A DNA stretch of 64,000 nucleotides from Strigops habroptila (taxonomy: Eukaryota > Chordata > Aves > Psittaciformes > Psittacidae), in assembly GCF_004027225.2 (NCBI RefSeq), contig NW_022651111.1, forward strand, positions 124,001 to 188,000, given 5' to 3'. Every line of letters begins with the position of its first letter. The stretch's first letter is position 1. The notes under the pieces are model-generated. The model was not told the DNA's origin. It was given only the letters and a program-made list of their open reading frames with translations, and did not search any database. Below, in pieces: positions 29,346 through 41,149 of the stretch. A program made the position numbers and the translations under genes.

Positions 29346-31847
29346 CCAGGGCAGCAGAAGGTGGGGGGTGGCGGGGCGGCGCTGGCCCCATAGTGCCGGT
29401 GCCGCCGGATGTGGCACAACCAGGCCACCAACTGCCAGTACTCGCTGAAGGAGATGCGCTGGTCCCCATTGGCGTCCAGCAGCGAGAAGACAGCGGCCAC
29501 CGCGCGGGGCTGCCCCGTGTCCTGCGGGGACAGGGACATGGGTATGGATATGGGGTACGGATATGGGGTGTGGGATATGGGGCAGGAGAACGTGGTGATA
29601 CGGAGATATGGTGGATGTGGGGACATATGGAGGGATCCCATGGGGACATGTAGAAGGACACCCTGGGGACATGGGGACATATGGAGGACACCATAGGGAA
29701 ATGAACATGGGGACATCAGGGACATGGGGATACATGGAGGGATCCCATGGGGACATGTGGAAGGACACCATGGGGACATCAGGGACATGGGGGTGTAGGG
29801 ACACATGGAGGGATCCCAGGGGGACATGGGGGACAATGGGACATGTGGAGGGGTCCGATGGGGACGTATGGAGGGACACCATGGGGACACAGGGGATATG
29901 GGGGACATGGGGCCATGTTGAACCACGTATGGACACCCTGGGGACATGGGGCACATGTGGAAGGATCCCGTGGGGACATGTGGAGGGATGTCACCCTGTT
30001 GACATGAGGGCTCTATGGCCACGTGGTGGGAGTCCATGGGGACGTGATGGACCTATGGCCACGTGGTGGGAGTCCATGGGGACGTGATGGACCTATGGCC
30101 ACGTGGTGGGACTCCATGGGGACGTGATGGACCTATGGCCACGTGGTGGGACTCCATGGGGACGTGATGGACCTATGGCCACGTGGTGGGACTCCATGGG
30201 CACGTGATGGACCTATGGCCACGTGGTGGGACTCCATGGGGACGTGATGACCATGCAACTACCAGAAAGAACCCCTTGTTCTTCAGTGAGCTCTATCCCT
30301 ACGTGAAGCACCCCAAACCCCATATCCCATGCCCCATATCCCTTACCCTCTATATCTCATATCCCATATCCCATACTCTATACCCCATATACCCCATACT
30401 CTATACCCTCTATATCCCATGCCCCATATCCCATAGCCCATACCTCATAACCCATATCCCATACCCCATACCCCATATCCCTTAACCTATACCCCATATC
30501 CCATACCCCATACCTCATGCCCCATATCCCATACCCCATACCTCATGCCCCATATCCCTTACCCTATACCTCATAGCCCATACCCCTTACCCTATACGCC
30601 ATATCCCTTACCCTCTATATCCCATACCCCATACCTCTTAACCTATACCCCATATCCCTTACCCTATATCCCATATCCCATACCCCATATCCCTTAACCT
30701 ATACCCCATATCCCTTACCCTCTATATCTCATATCCCATACCCCATATCCCTTACCCTATACCCCATAGCCCATACCCTATACCCCATATCCCATATCCC
30801 ATACCCCATACTCCATATCCCTTACTCTATACCCCATATCCCACACCCCATATCCCATACCCTATACCCCATATCCCATAATCCATATCCCTTACTCTAT
30901 ACCCCATATCCCACACCCTATATCCCATACCCTATACGCCATATCCCATAATCCATATCCCTTACTCTATACCCCATATCCCACACCCCATATCCCATAC
31001 CCTATACCCCATACCCCATATCCCATATCCCTTACTCTATACCCCACATCCCACACCCTATATCCCATACCCTATACCCCATATCCCATAATCCATATCC
31101 CTTACTCTATACCCCATACCCCCATATCCCATACCCCATATCCCATACTCCATACCCCATATCCCATACCCCACACCCCATATCCATTACCCTATACCCC
31201 ATATCCCATAATCCATATCCCTTACCCTATACCCCATATCCCATACTTCATACCCCATATCCCATATCTCTTGCCCCATACCCCATATCCCTTACCCTAT
31301 ACCCCATATCCCATACCTCATACCCCATATCCCATATCCCTTACCCTATATCCCATATCCCATGCCTCATATCCCTTTACCCCATATCCCCTACCCTATA
31401 CCCCATATCCCATACTCCATATCCCTTAACCTATACCCCATATCCCATACCCTGTACCCCATATCCCTTACCCTATACCCCATATCCCATACCCCATATC
31501 CCATACCCTGTACCCCATATCCCATAATCCATATGTCTTACTCTATACCCCATACCCCACACCCCACACCCCATACCCCGTATCCCATACCCCATACCCA
31601 CCCCGCACCCCACACCCCACATCCCACACCCCACACCCCACACCCCCCACGCCCCCCACCCCCCACCCCTGGTCACTCACCCGGAGCTGGCGGCCCAGCT
31701 CCAGGCGCAGGAGGCGCTGGAAGCTGCTGGGATCCAAGGTGGGCTCCAGCCCCTCAGCCGGGGCCTGGGCGTAGCGGTAGAAGGTGTCAACCACGGCCTG
31801 GAGCCCCTGCTCCAGAGGGGACATGGGGACATCCCCATGGGGACACC
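29303..31847 (-). CDS. S100-family EF-hand protein, most like S100A16
   Basis: Two coding exons on the minus strand: 31847-31681 (ATG at 31824-31822) and 29521-29303 (TGA), with a clean acceptor, a GTGAGT donor and phase 0, giving 120 residues. Exon 1 encodes an N-terminal helix MSPLEQGLQAVVDTFYRYA and an S100-type pseudo-EF hand ending FQRLLRLELGRQLR. Exon 2 encodes a canonical calcium loop DANGDQRISFSE (64-75) and SEYWQLV. The loop and flanks resemble human S100A16 (LDANHDGRISFDEYW). One coding exon per EF-hand after a non-coding first exon is the usual S100 layout; the upstream exon was not identified with certainty. The tail after residue 85 is unusual (His/Arg-rich, then proline and a repeat-derived end), making it longer than a typical S100 protein. 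S100 genes normally sit in the epidermal differentiation cluster, not the MHC. Confidence 0.8.
29560..29995 (+). repeat. S100-like gene intron repeat, GGGGACATGGAGGGATCCCAT
   Basis: Units of about 30-35 bases (GGGATCCCATGGGGACAT, GTGGAAGGACACCATGGGG) lie in the single intron, next to the second coding exon. Confidence 0.8.
30005..30245 (+). repeat. 41-bp tandem repeat
   Basis: Six nearly perfect units of about 41 bases: GGACCTATGGCCACGTGGTG then GGACTCCATGGGGACGTGAT. It contains a CACGTG E-box core in each unit. Confidence 0.88.
30305..31675 (+). repeat. CCCATATCCCATACCCCAT satellite in the S100-like gene intron
   Basis: About 1.35 kb of CCCATATCCC, ATACCCCAT and TTACCCTATA units. The same family occurs in DDR1 introns 1, 2 and 16, and as the reverse complement in TAP1 introns. 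Confidence 0.9.
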
Positions 31848-31854
31848 CTGCATG

Positions 31855-31955
31855 GGGCAGGGGTGTGGGGCAGGGGATATGGGATATGGGGTGTGGGGAC
31901 AGGGGATATGGGATATGGGGTGTGGGGATATGGGATATGGGGATAAGGGGGTGAC
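31855..31955 (+). repeat. GGGATATGGGGTGTGG repeat upstream of the S100-like exon
   Basis: A short array of GGGATATGGGATATGGGGTG units, the complement strand of the CCCATATCCC family, directly upstream of the acceptor of the S100-like coding exon. Confidence 0.75.
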
Positions 31956-32049
31956 ACAGGGGACATGGGGGACAGGAGATGTCAGGACAAGGGACACCCC
32001 CCAGGGCTCAGGTGCCCATTGCCCAAACCTGTCCCCCCCCCAGTGGCTC

Positions 32050-33370
32050 CCAGTTGACTTTATCCTCATCCCAGTCCCTCCCATTGCCCCATACCCCCAC
32101 CCCAGTCCCTCCCATTGCCCCATATTCCCATCCCACTGCCCCCCATTGCCCCCCATCCCCATCCCAGTGCTCCTCATTGCCCCCTATCCCCACCCTAGTG
32201 CCCCCCATCGCCCCCATATCCCCATCCCAGTGCCCCCCATTGCCCCCCTATCCCCATCCCAGTGCCCCCCATTGCCCCCTATCCCCATCCCAGTCCCTCC
32301 CATTGCCCCATACTCCCATCCCAGTCCCTCCCATTGCCCCATACCCCCATCCCAGTGCCCCCCATTGCCCCCATACCCCCACCCCAGTCCCTCCCATTGC
32401 CCCCTATCCCCATCCTAATGCCCCCCACTGCCCCATAACCCCCTCCCAGACCTTCCCATTGCCCCCATACCCCTATCCCAGTGCCCCCCATTGCCCCCAT
32501 ATCCCCATCCCAGTGCCCCCCATACCCCCACCCCAGTGACCCCCATAACCCCATCCCAATGCCCCCCATTGCCCCCTATCCCCAACCCAGTGCCCCCCAT
32601 TGCCCCCATAACCCCATCCCAGTGCCCCCCATTGCCCCCCTATCCCCTTCCCAGTCCCTCCTATTGCCCCATACCCCCCTCCCAGTCCCTCCCATTGCCC
32701 CCCATCCCCATCCCAGTGCCCCCCATTGCCCCCATACCCCCATCCCAGTGCCCCCCATTGCCCCCATACCCCCATCCCAGTGCCGCCCAGTGCCCCCATA
32801 CCCCCATCCCACTCCCTCCCACTGCCCCATAATCCCATACCAGTCCCTCCCATTGCCCCCTATCCCCACCCCAGTGCCCCCCATTGCCCCCATACCCCTA
32901 TCCCAGTGCCCATTGCCCCCTATCCCCATCCTAATGCCCCCCATTGCCCCATAACCCCCTCCCAGACCTTCCCATTGCCCCCATACCCCCATCCCAGTGC
33001 CCCCCATTGCCCCCTATCCCCATCCCAGTGCCCCCCATTGCCCCCATAACCCCATCCCAGTGCCCCCCATTGCCCCATACCCCCATCCCAGTGCCCCCCA
33101 TTGCCCCCATAACCCCATCCCAGTCCCTCCCATTGCCCCCATACCCCCACCCCAGTGCCCCCCATTGCCCCCATAACCCCATCCCAGTCCCTCCCATTGC
33201 CCCCATACCCCCATCCCATTGCCCCATACCCCCACCCCAGTGCCCCTCATTGCCCCCCTATCCCCCTCCCATTGCCCCCATAACCCCATCCCAATGCCCC
33301 CCATTGCCCCCATACCCCCATCCCAGTGCCCCCCATTGCCCCCATACCCTCACCCCATTGCCCCCCCCAT
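32050..33370 (+). repeat. Minisatellite CCCAGTGCCCCCCATTGCCCCC
   Basis: About 39 units of 32-35 bases: CATCCCAGTGCCCCCCATTG then CCCCCATACCCC. Extremely C-rich on the plus strand. No coding region seen. Confidence 0.88.
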
Positions 33371-34045
33371 ATCCCAGTACCGCTGGGGTTGGTGCTGGTG
33401 CCACCCCCTTGGCTCTGCCCCATGTCCCCTGGTGTCACCAAGGCTCTGCCCCAATGAGAAGCCCCCATTAAGCCCCATTCCCACTCCCAGCGCTCCCAGT
33501 ATTCCCAGTGCTCCCAGTCTAACCCACTCACCACGTCCCCAAGGACACCCCAAGGTCACGTCCAACCATGTGACTTGGGCTATTCCCGGTCCCCGTCACC
33601 CCCCCCCCCACCCCCCCCGGGGTGGCTCCGGTGACATTCCCACCCCTTTGGAGCTTCCCAATCCCTACAAATGATCCCAAATCCAGCTGAATTCACCCCA
33701 AAATCACCCCCCCACCCCCCTCCAGACCCAATTAATGAGGCCAATTATTAATTAATAGCGTTAATTAGGGGTTAATTAAAGAGGGGGAGGTTTAGGCCCC
33801 CATTGACTGTGGGGTGGTGGATTCTCCGTTGTCTCGTATGAGGGTTGTGCACCATTGGGCGGGGGGGGGGAAGGGATTCCCCCATTCCCAAATATAGGAA
33901 TGTGGAGTGGGATATGGGGGTGCTACGGAGCGGGAATGATCCCAACCCACCCGATCCTGGTGGATGGAGGGTGGCAAGTTGGAGCTGGGATGGGATGATG
34001 AAAGAGCTGGGAATGGGGGATCCCCCTCATGTAGGGAGAGGATGG
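33370..34045. other. Low-repeat stretch, no gene recognised
   Basis: Mixed unique-looking sequence containing a TTAATTAA-rich island (33729-33780) and a G run at 33860-33869. I checked both strands for splice-bounded open frames resembling known families and found none I can support. Confidence 0.45.
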
Positions 34046-34054
34046 AAAACTGGG

Positions 34055-35255
34055 CTGGATCCTTGGGAATCTGGGCTGGATCCTTGGGAATTTGGGATAG
34101 ATCATTGGGAATCTGGGCTGGATCCTTGGGAATTTGGGATGGATCCTTGGGGATCTGGGATAGATCCTTGGGAATTTAGGATGGATCTTTGGGAGTCTGG
34201 GATGGATCGTTGGGAATTTGGGACAGATCCTTGGGAATTCGGGATAGATCCTTGGGAATCTGGGCTGGATCCTTGGGAATTCGGGATAGATCCTTGGGAA
34301 TCTGGGCTGGATCCTTGGGAATTTGGGACAGATCCTTGGGAATTCGGGATAGATCCTTGGGAATCTGGGCTGGATCCTTGGGAATTCGGGATAGATCCTT
34401 GGGAATCTGGGCTGGATCCTTGGGAATTTGGGACAGATCCTTGGGAATTCGGGATAGATCCTTGGGAATCTGGGCTGGATCCTTGGGAATTTGGGACAGA
34501 TCCTTGGGAATTCGGGATAGATCCTTGGGAATCTGGGCTGGATCCTTGGGAATTCGGGATAGATCCTTGGGAATCTGGGCTGGATCCTTGGGAATTTGGG
34601 ATCCTTGGGAATTTGGGAAGGATCCTTGGGAATCTGGGTTCAATCCTTGGGAATTTGGGATGGATCCTTGGGAATTTGGGATAGATCCTTGGGAATCGGG
34701 GATGGATCCTTGGGAATCTTGGATAGATCCTTGGGAATTTGGGATAGATCCTTGGGAATCTGGGCTCGATCCTTGGGAATTTGGGATAGATCCTTGGGAA
34801 TCTGGGCTGGATCGTTGGGAATTTGGGCTGGATCCTTGGGAATCTGGGCTCGATCCTTGGGAATTTGGGATGGATCGTTGGTAATTTGGGATGGATCCTT
34901 GGGAATTTGGGATAGATCCTTGGGAATTTGGGCTGGATCCTTGGGAATTTGGGCTCGGTCCTTGGGAATCTGGGATGGATCTTTGGGAATCTGGGCTGGA
35001 TCCTTGTGAATTTAGGCTGGATCGTTGGGAATTTAGGCTGGATCCTTGGGAATCTGGGATGGATCCTTGGGAATCTGGGCTGGATCCTTGGGAATTTGGG
35101 ATGGATCCTTGGGAATTTGGGCTGGATCTTTGGGAATTTGGGCTGGATCCTTGGGAATTTGGGATAGATCCTTGGGAATCTGGGCTGGATCCTTGGGAAT
35201 TTGGGCTCAATCCTTGGGAATCTGGGCTGGATCCTTGGGAATCCCGATTACATCC
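34055..35255 (+). repeat. 22-bp minisatellite GGATCCTTGGGAATTTGGGAT
   Basis: About 55 units of roughly 22 bases with two main subtypes (AATTTGGGATA and AATCTGGGCTG) that alternate in longer blocks of 44-132 bases. All frames are open over long distances, but only because the unit lacks stops. Confidence 0.9.
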
Positions 35256-35304
35256 TTGTAGATCCACACTGATCAGAGCAAATCTGGGCTGGACCCTTGG
35301 AGAT

Positions 35305-35640
35305 CATTAATGACCCCAGGCCCTAATTAACCACCCCATGGCCCTAATTAAGAACCCCAGGCCTTCATTAATGACCCCTAATTAACCACCCCAAGCCCTA
35401 ATTAACGACCCCATAAGCTCTAATTACCAATCCCAGCCCCTAATTAACGACCTCAGGCCCTAATTAACGACTCCAGGCTCTAATTAATGACCCCAGCCCC
35501 TAATTAACAACCCCATGGCCCCAATTAAGGACCCCAGGCCCTCATTAATGACTCCTAATTGACAACCTCAGCCCTTAATTAGCAACCCCAGCCCCTAATT
35601 AACCACCCCAGGCCCTAATTAACCACCTCAGGCCCTAATG
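35305..35640 (+). repeat. Repeat CCCTAATTAACCACCCCAGG
   Basis: About 15 units of 20-25 bases containing TAATTAA, a sharply different composition from neighbouring arrays. The TAATTAA core is a homeodomain-like site, but the repetition alone explains its abundance. Confidence 0.8.
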
Positions 35641-36115
35641 AACCACCTTGGGGACACTCAATGTGGCTCCTGTGGTGCCCCCCAATGTCCCCCCATCCCC
35701 ATCCAGGGCCACCTCCAGAGGTGCCACCACCTCGTCCCCAAGCTCAGGCCACCCCTATGGGGTGTTCCCCCCCCCCATATTGTCCCCATAGGGGACCCCG
35801 ACCCCGCTCTGATGTCCACCTTGTCCCATTCCAAGGGCTGGGGCCACCACTTCACTGTCCCCATGGCGTGTCCCTCGTCGTCACCCGCGTCCCCACGTTG
35901 TCCCACCTGCGGAGGGGACACAAGTGACATCGAGACGCCCCCAAAACCCTCCTGTTTGGCCCCAAAACGTGAGCCACGTGTAGGGACGAAGCCTTTTGGG
36001 GACGTGGTTGTCCCCACGGGTGGCTTTGTCCCCTTTGTCCCTCTGCCTCCGGTTCTTACGTGGGGTGGCCATAGGGGACCGTCCACGCCTTTGTGGGAGG
36101 GGTTGCAATGTGTGT
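35640..36115. other. Stretch of mixed sequence, no recognised gene
   Basis: Both strands are open for over 100 codons and the minus strand has an acceptor-like CCCCTCCGCAG near 35910. No protein family or consistent donor was recognised. Coding status unknown. Confidence 0.35.
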
Positions 36116-36775
36116 CCCCCCCAGTGTCCCCCAATCCCCCCCAGTGTCCCCCAATCCCCCCCAGTGTCCCCCAGTCCCCCCCCAGTGTCCCCCAATCCCC
36201 CCCCAGTGTCCCCCAATCCCCCCCCCGTGTCCCCCAATCCCCCCCCAGTGTCCCCCAATCCCCCCCCCAGTGTCCCCCAGTCCCCCCCAGTGTCCCCCAG
36301 TCCCCCCCAGTGTCCCCCAGTCCCTGCCCAGTGTCCCCCAATACCCCCCCAGTGTCCCCCAGTCCCCCCCCAGTGTCCCCCAGTCCCCCCCCAGTGTCCC
36401 CCAATCCCCCCCAGTGTCCCCCAGTCCCCCCCCAGTGTCCCCCAATCCCCCCCTAGTGTCCCCCAGTCCCCCCCCAGTGTCCCCCAATCCCCCCCAGTGT
36501 CCCCCAGTCCCCCCCCAGTGTCCCCCAATCCCCCCTAGTGTCCCCCAGTCCCCCCCCAGTGTCCCCCAATCCCCCCCCAGTGTCCCCCAGTCCCCCCCCA
36601 GTGTCCCCCAATCCCCCCCCAGTGTCCCCCAATCCCCCCCCAGTGTCCCCCAGTCCCCCCCCAGTGTCCCCCAATCCCCCCTAGTGTCCCCCAGTCCCCC
36701 CCCAGTGTCCCCCAATCCCCCCCCAGTGTCCCCCAGTCCCCCCCAGTGTCCCCCAATCCCCCCCCAGTGTCCCCA
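36115..36775 (+). repeat. Minisatellite CCCCCAGTGTCCCCCAATCC
   Basis: About 36 units of 18-19 bases, CCCCCCCAGTGTCCCCCA plus GT or AT, almost pure pyrimidine on one strand. Likely difficult to sequence and assemble. Confidence 0.9.
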
Positions 36776-36841
36776 TAAGGTCTGGTGGAAGAGGCAGCAC
36801 AACCCTATACGAGCCCCTGGAGAATCTCCATAGGGATTCCA

Positions 36842-36882
36842 GTACCTCTCCCAGTGTCTTTCCCAACCGGAAGCTTCATCCA
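36842..36882 (-). other. Possible exon of unknown gene (minus strand)
   Basis: A pyrimidine tract CTCCTTCCTTCCCTTCTCCAG is followed by 41 bases beginning GTCCTGGATGAAGC and then GAGAG/GTACTG, an acceptor-donor pair in unique sequence between two arrays. It could be a non-coding exon of the S100-like transcript. No protein match was recognised. Confidence 0.2.
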
Positions 36883-36949
36883 GGACCTGGAGAAGGGAAG
36901 GAAGGAGATGAAAGGGGGGTCAGTGCCTCTACGGTGAGGTCTTTATGGG

Positions 36950-37600
36950 GCTGGACCCTATAGAGGGAGGTGTATAAGGGGTTGGGCCCTATAGGGTGAG
37001 GTCTATGGGGGATTAGTGGGGTGGGTCCCTATAGGATCCAGCCTGTACAGGTGGGTCTGATGCCTATAGGATGAAGTCTGTAGGGGGCTGGTCACCATGG
37101 TGCCTATAGGGGGCTGTAGGGGCTGGCGCTGGTGCCTATAGTGGCTGTTAGGGCTGGTATATGGTGCCTATAAGGGCTGGGGCTGGTGCTTATAGGTGCT
37201 GCAGGGGCTGGCGCTGGTGCCTATAGGTGCTGTAGGGGCTGGCGCTGGTGCCTATAGGGGCTGTAGGGGCTGGTGCCGGTGCCTATAGGTGCTGTAGGGG
37301 CTGGCGCTGGTGCCTATAGGGGCTGTTGGGGCTGGGGCTGGTGCCTATAGGGGCTGTAGCGGCTGGGGCTGGTGCCTATAGGGGCTGTAGGGGCTGGGGC
37401 TGGTGCTTATAGGTGCTGTAGGGGCTGGCGCTGGTGCCTATAGGGGCTGTAGGGGCTGGGGCTGGTGCTTATAGGTGCTGTAGGGGCTGGCGCTGGTGCC
37501 TATAGGGGCTGTTGGGGCTGGGGCTGGTGCCTATAGGGGCTGTAGGGGCTGGGGCTGGTGCCTATAGGGGCTGTAGGGGCTGGCGTATGCCGGGGGCATC
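36950..37600 (+). repeat. Repeat GGGGCTGTAGGGGCTGGCGCTGGTGCCTATA
   Basis: About 20 units of roughly 30 bases, preceded by looser AGGATGAAGTCTATAGGG sequence. No coding potential of interest. Confidence 0.85.
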
Positions 37601-37690
37601 ACGGGCTGCCCCGGCCGTAGGTCACCCCCTCGCTCTGCCCTTGGCCCCGGGGCGGCGCACGGGGCAGCACCGCCTGGCGGGGGGGGAAGG
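37600..37690 (-). other. Unique GC-rich island between repeats, possible exon
   Basis: On the minus strand, a CCCCGCCAG acceptor-like site near 37677 precedes a short open frame that reads AVLPRAPPRGQGQSEG and continues to TGA. Unlike its surroundings it is not repetitive. No known protein recognised; weak. Confidence 0.2.
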
Positions 37691-37699
37691 GGCTGATGG

Positions 37700-38940
37700 G
37701 CCCTATATGGACCCTATAGGTGCCCTATAGGTGCCCTGTATGTGCTGCATAGACACCCTCCTCCCATGGCCTCATACCCTCCGTGTGCCACTATAGCCCC
37801 CGTGCCCCTATATACCCCCCTTGTGCCTCTATATATTGCCCCATGCCCCCATATCACCCTCCTATACACTCAGACTCCTATGTACCCTATATCACCTATA
37901 CACCCCCATGCACCCCACATACCTCTATACCCCTCCAGACACCCCTATACCCCTCATATGTTCCATACACACCCCATATACCCCTCCAGACACCACCTAT
38001 ATCCCCCATATACCCCCCATATATACTTCCAGGTACTCCCTATACCCCCCCATAGGTCCCATATGCTCCTCTAGACACCCCAATACCCCCCATATGTCCC
38101 CTATACCCCTCCATACACCCCTTATATCCCCCATATGTCCCATATACCCCTCCATACACCCCTTATATCCGCCCATATATCCCATATACTCCTCCATACA
38201 CCCCTTATATCTGCCCATATATCCCATATACCCCTCCAGACACCTCCTATACCCCCCATAAGTCCCATATACCCCCATACACCCCTCCAAACACCCTCTA
38301 TACCCCTCCAGACACCCCCATCTGCCCCATTTAACCCCTAAATCTCTCTCCAGATGCCCCTATACCCCCCATATATCCCATGCACCCCCAATACACCCCT
38401 CCAGACACCTCTATACCCCCATATGCCCTTCCAGAAATACCCTATAGCCCCTATATACCCCCCCCGACACCCCTATACCCCTCGCATGTCCCATATACCC
38501 CCCTCCAGACACCCCTATATCCCCCTAATGTTCCATATATCCCCAATACCCCCCTCCAGACACCCCTTATACCCCCAAATACCCCTCCAGACACCCCTAT
38601 ACCCTCCATATGTCCCATATACCCCCCATATACTCCACCAGACACCCCTATATCCTTCTCCAGACACCCCTATATCCCTCTCCAGACACCCCTATAGCCC
38701 CCCAGACACCCCCCTATACACGCCCCACATACCCACCCCAGCACCCCCAAACCCCTATATAGCCCCACGTCCCTATATAGCCCTCTAAGCACCCCTATAC
38801 TCCTCCTAGACACCTATAAACCCCGTACCCCTCTCCGGACACCCCTATGTACCCTCTCCAGGCCCTATATGCACCCCCAGAGCCCTATTTACTCCCTATA
38901 TACCCCCTATATACCCCTATATACGGTCTCTATACGTCCC
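37700..38940 (+). repeat. Repeat CCCCTATATACCCCTCCAGACACC
   Basis: Degenerate units of 20-35 bases (CCCATATACCCCTCCATACA, CCCCTATACCCCCCATATG) across about 1.2 kb, becoming less regular near its right end. Confidence 0.85.
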
Positions 38941-38944
38941 ACCC

Positions 38945-39190
38945 GGCTCCCCCTCACCTACCCCTGTCAGCTCCCATCATGGCGGCCCCCGCGCGGCCCC
39001 CCCCACCTCCCTCCCCTGTACGTAACCGCAGCCGCCGCCTCCCATTGGCTGCCGGCGGCGCGCGCCCGCGGCGATTGGCGGAAAGCGGTGGTGGGCGGGC
39101 ATTGGGGTGAAGGAGGCGGGGCTGACGTGAAGGGGGCGTGGCTTTGAGTGGAAGGGGGCGTGGCTAGGCTGGGAGGGGGCGTGGCCTGGC
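38945..39190. promoter_or_regulatory. CpG-rich promoter-like block with CCAAT, GC and CRE-like sites
   Basis: CpG-dense sequence with three ATTGG boxes (39044-39048, 39074-39078, 39101-39105), several GC-box/GGGCGTGG motifs and a CRE-like TGACGTGA (39123-39130), between two repeat arrays. On the minus strand a first-exon candidate ends at 38958 (GGTAG/GTGAGG), suiting the non-coding first exon of the S100-like gene about 7 kb away. On the plus strand it might start a DDR1 upstream exon. Both links are inference. Confidence 0.5.
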
Positions 39191-39194
39191 GGAG

Positions 39195-41115
39195 TGGGCT
39201 GTCATTAGCGTTAATAACGGGGGTAATAGAGGAATAAGCGGGTGCGTCCCCAAAACGGGGCGATAAAGGCTAATAATGGGGTAATAACGGCTAATAATGG
39301 GGAATGGCCCCAAACAATGGGGGGAAATGGGGAGAAACGTCTTATAAAGGGTGGAATAATTGCTAATAATGGGTTAATGATGGATAATAATGGCTAATAA
39401 CGGGGAATAATCGCTAATAATGGGGTAAGAAAGAGTAATAATGATGGAATAATCGATCAAAAGGGTGAATAATGGGGGAATAGACCCAAATAATGGGGTG
39501 AAATGGGGGAGAAATGACTAACAATGGGCTAATAATGGGTTAATAATCGCTAATAACGAACAGTAATCGCTAATAATGGGCTAATAATCCTTAATAAGGG
39601 GGAATAATGGGGGAATAGGCCCAAAGAATGGGGGGAAATGGGGGTAATAATGGCTAATAGTGGGGGAATAATCGCTAATAAAGGGGAATGATAGCTAATA
39701 AAGGGGGATAATGGAAAAAAGACCTAAACATTGATGGCGGAATGGAAAAAACCCACCTAATAATGGGGTAATAATTGCTAATAATGGAGAATTGCCCCTA
39801 AGAAAGAGGGGAAATGGGGGAACACACCCTAATAATAGGGTAGTAATGGCTAATAATTGGGGATAGACCCAAATAAAGCTGGACAATGTGGGGGAAACCC
39901 CTAATAATGGGCTAATAATTGATAATAACAGGGGTAGTCCCTAATAAAGGGGGGAGTAGCCCAAATAATAGGGAATTGAACCTAAGAAAGAGGGGAAATG
40001 CGGGAATAATCCCTAATAATTGGGGTAGTAATTGCTACTAATGGGGGAATAGCCCCAAATAATGGGGATAAATCGGAGAGAAACGCCTAATAATGGAAAA
40101 ACAATGGCTAATAATGGGAAATGATGGCTAATAATGGGGAGCGGTGGCTAATAATGGGAACTAGTGGGCAATAGTAGCTAGTAATGGCTACTAATGGGAA
40201 ATGGCTGCTAATAATGGGAAATAGTAGTTAATAATTGAGAAATAACTGCTAATAATGGCGAAATAGCGGCTATTAGTGGAAAATAAAGGCTAAGAATGGG
40301 AAATAACCGCTATTAATGGGTAAATGACTGCTAATGATGGGGAAATAACGGCCATTACTGGGGGAAACCCGGCTAATAATGGAAAACAGTGTCTAATAAT
40401 AGGGAAGTAATGGCCACCAATGGGAAGCAGTGGCTAATAATGGGGAATATTGGCTAATAATGGGGAAATAGCAGCTAATAATTAGACATACCTGGTAATA
40501 ATGGGGAAATAATCGCTAATAATGGGAAATAGTGGCTGATAATGTGGAAATAATGGCTCATGAAAGGGGAAATAACAGCTAATACTGGAGAAATAACGGC
40601 TAATCATGGGGAAATAAAGGCTAACAACGGAAAATAGTAGCTAATAATGGGGAAAACCACTAATAATGATGAATTAGCTGCTAATAATGGGAAATAGTGG
40701 ATAATAATGGGGAAATAACTGCTAATAAAAGGGGATTAATGGCTAGTAATGTGGAAATAACCACTAATAATGAGAAAATAACCACTAGTAATGGGAAAAT
40801 AACTGCTAATGATGGGAAATCACCACTAATATTGCAGAAATAACCACTAATAACAGACAAATAACCGCTAATAATAGATAAATAACCGCTAATAATAGAC
40901 AAATAACCACTAATAGCACACAAATAACCGCTAATAATGGCAAATCATCGCTAATAATGGGAAATAACTGCTAATAATAGACAAATAGCAGCTAATAACA
41001 GACAAATAACTACTAATAACAGACAAATAACCGCTAATAACAGACAATTAACTGCTGATAACGAACAAATAGCCGCTAATAACACACAAATAGTCGCTAA
41101 TAACGGCCGACCCAC
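39195..41115 (+). repeat. GCTAATAATGGGGAAATAA repeat region
   Basis: About 1.9 kb of degenerate 9-20 base units around AATAATGG and CTAATAA. The right end changes to GACAAATAACCGCTAATAAC units. AT-rich relative to all flanking arrays. No gene seen. Confidence 0.88.
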
Positions 41116-41149
41116 TGCCGCCAGTCGGGAAACCCTCTCCCCTTCCATC

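Noticed and set aside
27235-29653. Long plus-strand open frames of 480-710 codons rich in PWLSPWL and GSHCPPGCP
   Set aside because: They follow a minisatellite unit that lacks stops; all three frames are open, no start context or splice signals, and composition is purely repeat-driven. The real gene here is the minus-strand S100-like one.
34176-35310. Repetitive proteins such as SQGSSPDSQG or GSLGIWDRSLGI suggestive of a secreted repeat protein
   Set aside because: Both strands and several frames are equally open in a 22-bp array; no signal peptide, start or conserved flank.
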